From the NCBI RefSeq assembly GCF_002078505.1, contig NZ_LUAV01000012.1, positions 1,177 to 65,176 of the forward strand: a stretch of DNA of 64,000 nt, given 5' to 3'. The stretch is from Ensifer aridi. GTDB lineage: Bacteria; Pseudomonadota; Alphaproteobacteria; Rhizobiales; Rhizobiaceae. The position numbers and the translations under genes were made by a program. Below the pieces are notes generated by a model, which had not been told where the DNA came from, did no database searches, and saw only the letters and a list, made by a program, of their open reading frames with translations. Positions 1 to 7,893 of the stretch are shown one piece after another (position 1 is the stretch's first letter; each line of letters opens with the position of its first letter).

Positions 1-9
1 TTTGAATTG

Positions 10-53
10 CTGCATGTCTCCTTAAATCGAGGTCGATTTAAGGAGACATGCAG
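10..53. repeat. RIME-like palindromic intergenic repeat, simple copy
   Basis: A nearly perfect inverted repeat with two 21-base arms (CTGCATGTCTCCTTAAATCGA and its complement) around a two-base centre. The same palindrome recurs near 10760-10807, degenerately near 12849-12895, and as a half copy at 50976-50995. It lies just downstream of the kinase gene stop and could fold in RNA from either strand, but it has no T-tract. Rhizobia carry dispersed palindromes of this kind (RIME and related mosaic elements); the family assignment is from memory. Confidence 0.8.
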
Positions 54-103
54 CAGAACAAGTTCTGTGCGGACGGAAAGACTTTCTTTTCCTTGATTCC
101 GCT

Positions 104-1009
104 TCAGCCATAGCGTTCGTGGTCGGCAAGCACTTCGTCGATGACGCGCCGCGATTTTTCGACCTCGAGCCGATCGGTTCCCGGCATCCCGGCAGCAACG
201 ATCAGTGCCTTCCACAATGTCCATCCGCGGCCGCGCGCCCAGGTATCCCTGTCGAGCGGAAGGGCCGCGCGAAATGCCTCACGGCTTTCTCCCCTGAACA
301 TCGTCCAGGCAATCGATAGGTCGCACGCGGGATCGCCGACACCGGACGTGCCGAAGTCGATGACCGCACTCAAGCGACCGTTGTCAACGAGGAGATTGCC
401 GGAGGCGACATCGCCGTGGAACCAGACGGGCGCACCCGTCCATGTGGTCCCAAGGGCCGCGTCCCATACAGCCCGCGCCGCCGAGGCGTCGATCTCACCC
501 TCGAGCGCTTCGAGTGCCCAGCGGGTCTCATGGTCGTAGACCGTCAACGGTCCTCCGCGAAAGAAGTTGTGCTGCCCCGGCGGCGGCCCGCCTTCTGCAT
601 CGATCCGCTGCAAAGCCGCCAGGAACTCGGCGAGCGTCGTTGCGAAGGCGCTCAAGTCGGCGATACGGGCATGCGTCGCGATCTCGCCCGCTCGCCACTG
701 ATAGACGGACCAATGCCACGGATAGCCCTGGTCCGGTCGGCCCATCGCCCGAGGGACAGGAATGGCCAACGGCAGAAGCGGTGCCAATTGCGGCAGCCAG
801 CGCTGTTCCTTTTCCACCTGAAAGGCGTAGGAGGCATCACTCGGCAGCCGCACGGTCATCTCGTCCCCGAGGTGAAAGGTCCTGTTGTCCCAGCCGCCGT
901 GCCTGACCGGCATCACCGGCAAGTCCGCCCACTGCGGAAATTGTGCCGCTATGAGGCGCTTGACGAGAGATACGTCGATATGGGGCACGTCGGGGGAGAT
1001 CGAGGACAT
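104..1009 (-). CDS. Aminoglycoside phosphotransferase family kinase (APH/choline kinase fold)
   Basis: A 301-residue protein of the APH superfamily, which transfers phosphate from ATP to small hydroxylated substrates. The catalytic loop is visible as HGDVASGNLL (residues 198-207, with D200 as base and N205 as metal ligand), followed by IDFGTSGVGDP at 217-227, the DFG-equivalent magnesium-binding segment. Length is normal for the family. It faces away from the NADH dehydrogenase gene upstream on the same strand, about 70 bases apart. Rhizobial chromosomes carry many such kinases and most do not confer antibiotic resistance, so the substrate is unknown. Confidence 0.85.
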   Translation of the reverse strand: MSSISPDVPHIDVSLVKRLIAAQFPQWADLPVMPVRHGGWDNRTFHLGDEMTVRLPSDASYAFQVEKEQRWLPQLAPLLPLAIPVPRAMGRPDQGYPWHWSVYQWRAGEIATHARIADLSAFATTLAEFLAALQRIDAEGGPPPGQHNFFRGGPLTVYDHETRWALEALEGEIDASAARAVWDAALGTTWTGAPVWFHGDVASGNLLVDNGRLSAVIDFGTSGVGDPACDLSIAWTMFRGESREAFRAALPLDRDTWARGRGWTLWKALIVAAGMPGTDRLEVEKSRRVIDEVLADHERYG

Positions 1010-1079
1010 TCGAATAGCAACTTACCTTGTGAAGCATCCCGAGTTTGCCCGGAGCCGGCGAGTCCCGCAACCCGGTCGA

Positions 1080-2348
1080 TCAGCCCGTCTCGCGCAAGGT
1101 CTCCTTCTGGGTGATCAGCCGGGCGCTGTGCTGGCCACTCAGATAGGTCCAGAGCCAACTCCAGGCGACGGCGAAGCGGCTGCGGGTGCCGATGAGGAAG
1201 TAGATATGGGCGATGCCCCAGATCCACCAGGCGAGCGCGCCCTTGAGTTTGATCCTGCCGAAATCGATGATCGCAGCGCGCTTGCCGATAGTGGCAAGGC
1301 TTCCCTGGTGGCGGTAGCGGAACACGTCGGGGACGGATTTGCCTTCCAGCCTGGCGCGAATGACCCGCGCCACGAAGGCGCCCTGCTGCTTGGCCGCCGG
1401 CGCAATCCCCGGCACCGGCTTGCCGTCTTCCTGTTTGACGGAAGCGGTGTCGCCTATGACGAAAACGTCCGGATGTCCGGGTGCCGTCAGGTCCTCAGCC
1501 ACGAGCGCGCGCCCGGCGCGGTCGGCCTCGATCCCGAGCCATTTGGCAGCGGGCGAAGCCTGGACACCGGCTGCCCAGACGAGCGTACGACTCGGCACGA
1601 AACGGTCGCCGATCTTCACGCCGGCGTCGGTGCAGTCGGTGACCGGCGTTCCCGTGTGCACCTCAACTCCAAGCTTCTCCAGTGCCTTACGCGCATAGGC
1701 GGAAAGATCCTCGCTGAAGGCAGGGAGAATACGCGGCCCCGCCTCGACGAGCACCACCCGCGCCCGACGCGTGTCGATCCGGCGGAACTCGCCGGGAAGC
1801 GTTTTATGCGCCATCTCGGCAATGATACCGGCAAGCTCCACCCCGGTCGGACCTGCGCCGATCACCGTGAAGGTCAGGAGCGCGTCGCGCCTTGCCGAAT
1901 CGTCCTCCACCTCCGCCTGCTCGAAGGCAAGGAGCACGCGGCGGCGAATGGTCGTCGCATCCTCCAGCGTCTTCAGCCCCGGAGCGACCGCCGCCCATTC
2001 GTCATGGCCGAAATAGGCGTGCGTTGCCCCGGTGGCCAGCACCAGCGTGTCGTAGGAAGCCGATTGCCCGTTCGCCAGCGACACGGTCTTGATGGCCGTA
2101 TCGACGGCCGTAACCTCGCCGAGCACCGTCGTCACTTCCGGCCGGTCGCGATAAAGATGGCGGATCGGCCAGGCAATCTCCGATGTCGCGAGCACCGTGG
2201 TTGCGACCTGATAGAGCAGCGGCTGGAAAAGATGGTGATTGCGTCGGTCGATCAAGGTGACTCGAACCGTTGCACCCTTGAGATCATTAACAAGCTGCAG
2301 CCCGCCGAAGCCGCCACCGACCACGACGACGTGGTGTTTTTCGTGCAT
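1080..2348 (-). CDS. ndh: Type II NADH dehydrogenase-like NAD(P)/FAD-dependent oxidoreductase
   Basis: A 422-residue flavoprotein that by family passes electrons from NADH to quinone without pumping protons. The FAD-binding GGGFGG motif is at residues 11-16, the NADH-binding VIGAGPTGVE segment at about 162-171, and the second FAD contact VFVIGDTAS near 295. The C-terminal 70 residues contain a Trp/Tyr-rich hydrophobic stretch (LAWWIWGIAHIYFLIG), as expected for membrane anchoring. Length and architecture match NDH-2. Some relatives use other quinones or acceptors, so the symbol is family level. Confidence 0.87.
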   Translation of the reverse strand: MHEKHHVVVVGGGFGGLQLVNDLKGATVRVTLIDRRNHHLFQPLLYQVATTVLATSEIAWPIRHLYRDRPEVTTVLGEVTAVDTAIKTVSLANGQSASYDTLVLATGATHAYFGHDEWAAVAPGLKTLEDATTIRRRVLLAFEQAEVEDDSARRDALLTFTVIGAGPTGVELAGIIAEMAHKTLPGEFRRIDTRRARVVLVEAGPRILPAFSEDLSAYARKALEKLGVEVHTGTPVTDCTDAGVKIGDRFVPSRTLVWAAGVQASPAAKWLGIEADRAGRALVAEDLTAPGHPDVFVIGDTASVKQEDGKPVPGIAPAAKQQGAFVARVIRARLEGKSVPDVFRYRHQGSLATIGKRAAIIDFGRIKLKGALAWWIWGIAHIYFLIGTRSRFAVAWSWLWTYLSGQHSARLITQKETLRETG

Positions 2349-2452
2349 CGCCTTCCGCCCTGTTGGAACCAGTCTGCAGATTGTTCAACTTCGCGCACCG
2401 GCGGGCAACCCTCTGCCGGACATGGCTGCATTGCGCTGAGCGCCGCCGCATC

Positions 2453-2917
2453 CTAATCGGCGTAGCCGACCGGCACGGCCGTACCGCTTTTCAGTATCTC
2501 CATCGAGATCGAGGCCGAAACGTCGAAGAGTTCGACCTTGCGCACGATTTGTTTGTAGACAACGTCATAATGCTCGACACGCGGCAGAACAACCTTAACG
2601 ATGTAATCATAATTGCCGGTCAGCCGGTGCGCCTCCACGATCTCGGGGATATCGACGATCGCGCGCCGGAACTTCTCGATCCACTCATCGGAGTGATGTG
2701 CGGTCTTGATGAGTGCAAAAACTGTCGTTGGCACGCCCATTTTCTGGCGATCGAGCACGACGATGCGCCGAGCGACGTAGCCTGCCTCCTCCAGCCGCTG
2801 AATGCGTCGGGAGCAGGCGGAAAGTGAAAGATTTACCCGCTCCGCGAGATCACCCATCGCGACGCTTGCATCCTCCTGAAGGAGTGAGAGAAGCTTTCGG
2901 TCCCTTTCATCCAGCAC
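2453..2917 (-). CDS. Lrp/AsnC family transcriptional regulator
   Basis: A 154-residue regulator with an N-terminal winged helix-turn-helix (residues 1-60, LLSLLQEDASVAMGDLAERV followed by the SRRIQRLEEAGYV recognition region) and a C-terminal RAM/ACT-like ligand domain (about 65-150, including AHRLTGNYDYIVKV). Such proteins form octamers that respond to amino acids. It is divergent from the Asp/Glu racemase gene starting at 3137, which makes amino-acid-linked control of that neighbour plausible but unproven. The 220-base gap holds an inverted repeat and a possible general-stress promoter facing this gene. Confidence 0.93.
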   Translation of the reverse strand: MLDERDRKLLSLLQEDASVAMGDLAERVNLSLSACSRRIQRLEEAGYVARRIVVLDRQKMGVPTTVFALIKTAHHSDEWIEKFRRAIVDIPEIVEAHRLTGNYDYIVKVVLPRVEHYDVVYKQIVRKVELFDVSASISMEILKSGTAVPVGYAD

Positions 2918-3073
2918 GCCCTTGGCTCCCCACTAACCGTAGTAGTGACGCCTATATTTTGCACGAAGTCGACAACATGCGCAAATACTTCGCGAGCTTT
3001 GCCGGCCACCTATTCATCAAAGCAAACAAATCCGGCTCGGGCCGCGCCATAATCCGACCGATGGAACGGAATC

Positions 3074-3095
3074 GGAAGTGGCAACGCGCACTTCC
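3074..3095. promoter_or_regulatory. Inverted repeat in the lrp/racemase divergent region, possible operator
   Basis: GGAAGTG and CACTTCC form a 7-bp inverted repeat separated by 8 bases, 42 bases before the racemase start. The position between a divergent Lrp-type regulator and its neighbour suits an operator. The repeat resembles no consensus I can name, so this is a candidate only. Confidence 0.3.
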
Positions 3096-3107
3096 ACGTT
3101 CGGTTCC
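3083..3107 (-). promoter_or_regulatory. Possible EcfG/RpoE2-type promoter reading toward the Lrp gene
   Basis: On the minus strand GGAAC (3107-3103) is followed after 16 bases by CGTT (3086-3083), which fits the alphaproteobacterial general-stress consensus GGAAC-N16/17-CGTT. The start codon at 2917 lies about 160 bases downstream, a long leader. The match is good but short, and chance occurrence in GC-rich DNA is possible. Confidence 0.35.
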
Positions 3108-3136
3108 AATGATCCGTAAAACAAGGGAACCAGACG

Positions 3137-3856
3137 ATGGAAATGCGCAAGATCGGTCTCATTGGCGGCATGAGCTTCGAAAGCTCCGCGGTCTATTACC
3201 GGATGATCAATGAAGCCGTGCGCGAGCGCCTCGGCGGGCTGCGTTCGGCGGAGGTGCTTCTGCATTCGGTCGACTTCCAGAGGATCGTGGACCTGCAGAA
3301 GGCCGGCCGCTGGGACGACGCCGCCCAGCGCCTTTCCAATGTAGCGCGCGGGCTGGTTGCCGGCGGTGCCGATTGCGTTCTGATCTGCACCAACACCATG
3401 CACCTCATCGCCGACCAGGTACAGGCCTCGGTGGACGTTCCGCTGATCAATATCATCGACGAGACGGCGCGGCGCCTCAGGGCGGAGGGCCGTCGTCGGC
3501 CGCTGCTGCTTGCCACCCGCTACACGATGGAGCACGGCTTCTACGCGGAGAGGATGAGAGCGCACGGGATCGACCTAGCGGTGCCGGATGCCGAAGATCG
3601 CATGCTGACGCACAACGTCATCTTCGACGAGCTCTGCGCCGGAAAGGTGCTGGATTCTTCGCGCACCGCGCTGATCGCGCTGATCGAAAAGGCCAAGGCC
3701 GAGGGCGCCGATGCCGTCATCCTCGGCTGCACCGAGATCTGCCTGATCCTCGACCCGGCCAAGCTGCCGCTGCCGGGCTTCGATTCCACCGCCATCCATG
3801 CCGAAGCAGCGGTCGATTTCGCACTTGGGTGCGAAATGGTCAGCAGCGCGGCATAA
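3137..3856 (+). CDS. Aspartate/glutamate racemase family protein
   Basis: A 239-residue member of the PLP-independent Asp/Glu racemase family, which inverts amino acids with two cysteines. The first is in CTNTMH (residues 84-89), the second in GCTEICLIL (about 196-204), and the N-terminal GLIGGMSFESSAVYY substrate loop is present, so both acid/base cysteines are in place. The start at 3137 is followed by another ATG two codons later; either could serve. It runs convergently into the next gene with only 5 bases between stops. YgeA-type broad-specificity racemase is an equally likely role. Confidence 0.9.
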   Translation: MEMRKIGLIGGMSFESSAVYYRMINEAVRERLGGLRSAEVLLHSVDFQRIVDLQKAGRWDDAAQRLSNVARGLVAGGADCVLICTNTMHLIADQVQASVDVPLINIIDETARRLRAEGRRRPLLLATRYTMEHGFYAERMRAHGIDLAVPDAEDRMLTHNVIFDELCAGKVLDSSRTALIALIEKAKAEGADAVILGCTEICLILDPAKLPLPGFDSTAIHAEAAVDFALGCEMVSSAA

Positions 3857-3861
3857 TGGGT

Positions 3862-4197
3862 TCAAACGCCGTCGGGCGGCGCGAAGAAGCAGTTCATGTG
3901 GTGCTCGGTCGGGTGGAGACAGATGTGATAGTCGCTGTCTCCGGACGGAATCTCGTCGCCGTATGGAATCTTAAATCTATGTTCCCTCGTTACCAGATGG
4001 TGGTCCCCAGGCCGCAGGGTGATCGAAAACCCGCGCTGCCCTTTCGACACACTTGCATCCGGAATTCGCTCACAATCGCCGCCTAGCTCGCTGCCCCTGC
4101 AGCACGCCGGGGGATAGGCCCAGCCGGTCACCATGGTGTGGGCATCGGCAGTGAGACTGGCGAGAACCGCAGCAGCGAACGCGAACTCTCTGACCAT
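3862..4197 (-). CDS. Small secreted Cys/His-rich protein of unknown function
   Basis: A 111-residue protein beginning with a signal peptide-like segment (FAFAAAVLASLTADA, cleavage probably around residue 19). The mature part is short and has four cysteines before the C-terminal region (ACCRG, GDCER) or within it (HICLHP, HHMNCFF), plus several histidines, suggesting disulfides or metal binding in the periplasm. The paired Cys-Cys, GDCE and final CFFAPP look conserved-domain-like, and I have an impression of similar rhizobial hypothetical proteins. It ends 5 bases from the racemase stop on the other strand. No function can be assigned. Confidence 0.75.
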   Translation of the reverse strand: MVREFAFAAAVLASLTADAHTMVTGWAYPPACCRGSELGGDCERIPDASVSKGQRGFSITLRPGDHHLVTREHRFKIPYGDEIPSGDSDYHICLHPTEHHMNCFFAPPDGV

Positions 4198-4305
4198 CGC
4201 GCGATTCCGATCAGTAAACGATCGTCATCATCCCTGCGGATTTTACACCTGCCCGGCCGAACTGGCACGAAAAACCTGAGGCACCCGGATGCGCCCTGCG
4301 CGCAG

Positions 4306-4710
4306 TCACCCGGTCGCATCAAATTCCGCCCGTGCTTTGCGGATCGCCTCATGGTTCTCGAGCGACCAATCGACAAATGGCTTGAGAATGGCGAGAAACG
4401 AGCGACCGAGGTCCGTCAGGCCGTATTCCACGCTCGGCGGCTGCGTCGGGTAGACGGTGCGGTTCAAATAGCCGTCGCGCTGAAGATCACGCAACGTCTG
4501 GGTCAGCATCCGCTGGGAAATGTCAGGGATCAGCCGCCTGAGCTGCGAGAAGCGCAAAGGTCCGTCGGCAAGCGAGAGTATCATCAGCGAATTCCACTTG
4601 CCGCCGATGTTGTCCATCACATCGCGCACGGGACAGTTGTCGACATCCATCGGCACGCCGCAGACGATTGCCACCCGCTTACCCTTCACCTCGCCCGTCG
4701 CCCGGTTCAT
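4306..4710 (-). CDS. HxlR family winged helix transcriptional regulator
   Basis: A 134-residue HxlR/MarR-like regulator. The family core [22 protein letters not shown] occupies residues 26-47, then [32 protein letters not shown] (about 53-84) forms the DNA-binding helices and wing. It is divergent from the NmrA-like oxidoreductase at 4857, the usual arrangement for HxlR proteins that control a neighbouring redox enzyme in response to electrophiles or aldehydes. A single cysteine (C26), plus C19 just before it, could act as sensor residues. Confidence 0.93.
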   Translation of the reverse strand: MNRATGEVKGKRVAIVCGVPMDVDNCPVRDVMDNIGGKWNSLMILSLADGPLRFSQLRRLIPDISQRMLTQTLRDLQRDGYLNRTVYPTQPPSVEYGLTDLGRSFLAILKPFVDWSLENHEAIRKARAEFDATG

Positions 4711-4856
4711 GGCGGTACCCTTTCCGTAACCACAGCAGAAAAAACTGCCTCCTTTACAGCTCTTAGCAGATTACGAGATAAGAGCAACTCTCAAAACGAG
4801 ACCAGCACTCAGCAGGAGCCAAATTGGCGAGGCTGGAAGGAAACGAAAGGAAACCT

Positions 4857-5744
4857 ATGTCCGAAAAATTGCTCGTGACCGGTGCCGCAGGCCAACTGGG
4901 CCGACTGGTGCTCGATCAGCTTCTTGCGTCCGGCAAAACGCGACCGGCCGATATCATCGCCACCAGCCGCGACACCGCCAAGCTCGCTGACTATGCCGCC
5001 AAGGGCGTCGAGACCCGCGCCGCCGATTTCGATGACCCGGCCTCGCTCGAGAAGGCCTTCGTCGGTGCCGATCGTATCCTCATCATCTCGACCGATGTGC
5101 TCGATCAGCCCGGAAAGCGGCTGAAGCAGCATCTTGCAGCCGTGGATGCCGCCAAGAAGGCCGGTGCCAAGCACATCCTCTACACCTCCATGCCCAACCC
5201 GGAGAGCTCGGTCATTCCGTTCGCCTCCGATCATCTCGGCACCGAAAACGGGATAAAGGCGACCGGTATTCCCTACACGATCCTGCGCAATGCCTGGTAC
5301 ATGGAGAACCTTTTCCTGTCCCTGCCTCACGCGCTTCAAAGCGCACAATGGTTTTCGTCCGCCGGCAACGGCCGCATTTCGCACATCGCCCGCAGCGATA
5401 TCGCTGCCGCTACCGCAGCGGCGCTGGAGTCTGGTTCGACGGAAAGCCGTACCTATACGCTGACCGGCCCTGCGGCTCTCACCACGAACGAAATTGCATC
5501 CCTCGCCGCCAGGGCCACAGGTAAGAAGCTGGACGTCGTGCACATTTCCGACGAGGCGCTCGCAGGCGGTCTCAAGGCGGCCGGTCTGCCGGACTTCTTC
5601 GTTCCGATCCTCGTCTCCTTCGATGCCAACACCCGCGCAGGCCACTTCGACGTCGTGACCGACGATGCCGCCGCCCTCACCGGCAAAAGCCCGATCGAAC
5701 TCGTCGCCTTCCTCAAGGCGAACAAGTCGGCTCTCGCTGGCTGA
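4857..5744 (+). CDS. NmrA-like SDR, NAD(P)H:quinone oxidoreductase QorB type
   Basis: A 295-residue atypical short-chain dehydrogenase. VTGAAGQLG (residues 7-15) is the Rossmann glycine motif, and NAWYMENLF (about 141-149) is typical of NmrA/QorB proteins, which lack the classical YxxxK. I use the ATG at 4857 because an AAGGAAA-like ribosome binding site lies just upstream; an in-frame ATG at 4824 would add 11 residues without sequence typical of the family. Divergent from the HxlR regulator, which probably represses it. Likely role: NADPH-dependent quinone reduction or redox sensing. Confidence 0.88.
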   Translation: MSEKLLVTGAAGQLGRLVLDQLLASGKTRPADIIATSRDTAKLADYAAKGVETRAADFDDPASLEKAFVGADRILIISTDVLDQPGKRLKQHLAAVDAAKKAGAKHILYTSMPNPESSVIPFASDHLGTENGIKATGIPYTILRNAWYMENLFLSLPHALQSAQWFSSAGNGRISHIARSDIAAATAAALESGSTESRTYTLTGPAALTTNEIASLAARATGKKLDVVHISDEALAGGLKAAGLPDFFVPILVSFDANTRAGHFDVVTDDAAALTGKSPIELVAFLKANKSALAG

Positions 5745-5758
5745 GCAAACAAGAATGA

Positions 5759-5793
5759 CGACAGGGCCCGACGGCGGATGCCGGGCCCTGTCG
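5759..5793 (+). terminator. Strong hairpin after the NmrA-like gene
   Basis: A perfect 12-bp stem (CGACAGGGCCCG with its complement) around an 11-base loop begins 14 bases after the stop codon. It is followed by TTGCGG rather than a real T-run, so it is a transcript-end or stabilising hairpin more than a textbook intrinsic terminator. Confidence 0.65.
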
Positions 5794-5918
5794 TTGCGGG
5801 GCCCCGGCGCATCGGCAACTTCTCCGGGAAGCCCACATGTCCGCCACCCTTTCGCCTCAGCGCATTGCTATCGTGAGATCGGCTGAGTAGGAGGGACATG
5901 CGTTAGGAGGGACTGGCG

Positions 5919-6530
5919 ATGACGGCGCCGATCGACTTCTGGTTCTCGATAGGAAGCCCCTACACCTTTCTGGCGGTCATGCGGTTACCCGGGATCGCCG
6001 AGAAGGCAGGTGTCGAGGTTCGCTGGAGGCCCTTCAACGCTCACGCCCTGCAAATCGAGGCGAACGACGTGCCTTTTGCCGACAAGCCTCTCAAAGCCGA
6101 CTATATGTGGCGTGATATCGAACGCCGGGCCGCGAAATTCGGCCTGCCCGTGAGGCTACCGATCCCCTACCCGCTTCCCGAAATGGAACAGGCGAACCGT
6201 GTCGCAGTGCTCGCCGCCGGCGAAGGCTGGTGCCCAGCCTATGCGATCGCTACCTACCGGCGCTGGTTTGCCGACCGCGAGCCCTCCGGCAGCGAGCCGA
6301 ACCTCTCGGAGAGTATAAAGGAGGCAGGGCAAGATCCCGCCCGTGTGCTGGAGCAGGCAAACTCCGGCGCCGCAGCCCGGGCGCTTGAAGCCGCGACCGG
6401 CGAAGCGAAGGAGATCGGCATCTTCGGCTCACCCTCCTTCGTCGCCGATGGCGAATTGTTCTGGGGTCCCGATCGTTTGGAAGACGCCATCGAATGGCAG
6501 CATAATCTGGACCGGGGCAACCCGGGGTGA
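5919..6530 (+). CDS. 2-hydroxychromene-2-carboxylate isomerase family protein (DsbA/GST-kappa fold)
   Basis: A 203-residue thioredoxin-fold protein. Its N terminus IDFWFSIGSPYTFLA (residues 5-19) matches the HCCA isomerase signature, with Ser13 of the SPY motif at the glutathione-activating position. The C-terminal FGSPSFVADGELFWGPDRL segment (about 168-186) is the conserved family end. Members isomerise aromatic ring-cleavage products with glutathione or act as kappa-class transferases. No naphthalene-type genes are nearby, so a general GSH-dependent role is more likely. It stands alone between a terminator and a convergent operon. Confidence 0.88.
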   Translation: MTAPIDFWFSIGSPYTFLAVMRLPGIAEKAGVEVRWRPFNAHALQIEANDVPFADKPLKADYMWRDIERRAAKFGLPVRLPIPYPLPEMEQANRVAVLAAGEGWCPAYAIATYRRWFADREPSGSEPNLSESIKEAGQDPARVLEQANSGAAARALEAATGEAKEIGIFGSPSFVADGELFWGPDRLEDAIEWQHNLDRGNPG

Positions 6531-6575
6531 AACCTTGCTTTGTCGCCACCTATCGGGTGGCATATTAAGTTTCCC

Positions 6576-7103
6576 TCACATTTGTCGTCGGCCCGCGCCA
6601 GTGGCGAGCCACCAATCCGCAGACAGCCTTCCCGCACCCCAGGTCATGACGCCGAGCGCCATCGCCGCCCAGGTCAGATGAAGCGGCCATCCATCCGGTA
6701 CCGTCAACTGGATGGCGATTGTCATCACCAAAAGCCCGAACGCGACGAGACGCGTCGCCAATCCCAGGACCAGCAAAGCAGACAAGAGAACCTCGGCGCA
6801 GGCGACCACGAAGGCGGTCACCGCCGGTGCCGGGAAAGGATAGGGCCCGCCCGGCAGATGCAATTGGAATTCCGATGTGAAGAGGAGGACGGCAACGTCG
6901 TTCAACTGCAAAAAGCCATCCCATTTGCTCATGCCCGAACGCCAGAAGGGTACGGCCAGCCCCAGCCGCAAGGCGAGTTGAGTAAGCGACGCCGGTGCCA
7001 CGGCGGCAACCAGGCCGTCGATCCAACCGAGCCAGCCTTCCCTTCCCCTGCTCTCGCGTTTGTCGAAAAATTTTCGTACCGGAATCACCTTCTCATCCTC
7101 CAT
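6576..7103 (-). CDS. DoxX family membrane protein of the bufferin operon (BufD/HvfD-like)
   Basis: A 175-residue DoxX protein with about four transmembrane helices. RLGLAVPFWRSGMSKWDGF is the characteristic DoxX start, followed by further hydrophobic segments (VTAFVVACAEVLLSALLVLGLA and similar). I choose the ATG at 7103, which overlaps the upstream DUF2063 gene stop by about 11 bases; the longer form from 7145 adds an arginine-rich stretch. It is the last gene of a four-gene minus-strand operon. In HvfABCD/Buf systems DoxX is the membrane component of unknown exact function. Confidence 0.88.
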   Translation of the reverse strand: MEDEKVIPVRKFFDKRESRGREGWLGWIDGLVAAVAPASLTQLALRLGLAVPFWRSGMSKWDGFLQLNDVAVLLFTSEFQLHLPGGPYPFPAPAVTAFVVACAEVLLSALLVLGLATRLVAFGLLVMTIAIQLTVPDGWPLHLTWAAMALGVMTWGAGRLSADWWLATGAGRRQM

Positions 7104-7893
7104 GGCGGATCGCGGCAAAGGCGCCAGCCTCAAGCGTGACGGCAACGGCAGCCGCGAGATCGAATTCCGGGCAGCACGTTTTCCCTGTCACCGCGGCGTT
7201 TCCGAATGGCTCGCCTCCAAGCAGACTGCTCAGGAAGACGTCAGACCCCGGCTGAAGGGAGCGAACCTCCACTTCGAGCGCCGGCCGTGTGATCAGCGCG
7301 CTTTCCGCTGCCGCGACCTCGATGCGGCCGACCGGACCATCGCCGCGGTTCGCCGAAAAGACGGTCACGGCCGGATAGGCGGAGCGGATGATGCGGGTCG
7401 CCGGGTGCGGTTCGAATATGATGCCGGCGAGGTCCGCGGGTCGAACCGACGCCAGCGCGTGCGGTGGCAAGACGGCTGCGTCCGCCGCATGATAGGCGTC
7501 GAGCCAGGCGCGCTCGATGCGTGCGACGTCGGCTAGCCAGGGCATGGACTGAGCATATTCATACCGCTCGATGAAATCGGGAAAATCCCGGCCGTATTCG
7601 AAGGGGAGCGGCGACGTGGGTGGTGTCTCGCGGATGTGAAACCGGGCCATGGCCCGAAAGAATGCTTCGCCCGTGATGCGCATCGTCGCCGGAAATGCGG
7701 CGGCGAGCGCCTCGATCAGGCTGACGGTCACGTTGTTGCGATAGACATTGAAGCGCTTGTCAGCCGCCTTGCCGTTTGGGCCGGCAACGAGCGCCGGGGT
7801 CGGGCGGCCGGGGTCAAGCAGTGCGGGCACGAAGCGCTCCGGATAGCCCGGCCGCTCGGCGGCTTCTGACGGACGTCCCTTAGCCGCATGCAT
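7093..7893 (-). CDS. DUF2063 MNIO partner protein (BufC/HvfC-like)
   Basis: A 266-residue protein whose N-terminal region (about 10-100, FVPALLDPGRPTPALVAG then KRFNVYRNNVTVSLIEALAA) is the DUF2063 putative DNA-binding-like domain found next to DUF692 enzymes. In characterised multinuclear iron oxidase systems this partner recognises the precursor leader and presents it to the enzyme. The ATG at 7893 has AGGAGA seven bases before it and overlaps the end of the MNIO gene by 14 bases, indicating translational coupling. It also overlaps the DoxX gene downstream. Confidence 0.9.
   Translation of the reverse strand: MHAAKGRPSEAAERPGYPERFVPALLDPGRPTPALVAGPNGKAADKRFNVYRNNVTVSLIEALAAAFPATMRITGEAFFRAMARFHIRETPPTSPLPFEYGRDFPDFIERYEYAQSMPWLADVARIERAWLDAYHAADAAVLPPHALASVRPADLAGIIFEPHPATRIIRSAYPAVTVFSANRGDGPVGRIEVAAAESALITRPALEVEVRSLQPGSDVFLSSLLGGEPFGNAAVTGKTCCPEFDLAAAVAVTLEAGAFAAIRHGG

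Noticed and set aside
104..1009. Kinase as an antibiotic-resistance gene
   Set aside because: Only general APH motifs are present, and chromosomal members in rhizobia are mostly not resistance enzymes.
885..2456. 523-residue plus-strand open frame opposite the NADH dehydrogenase gene
   Set aside because: It is an antisense frame kept open by GC-rich codon use; it has no domain, and the minus-strand protein has all NDH-2 motifs.
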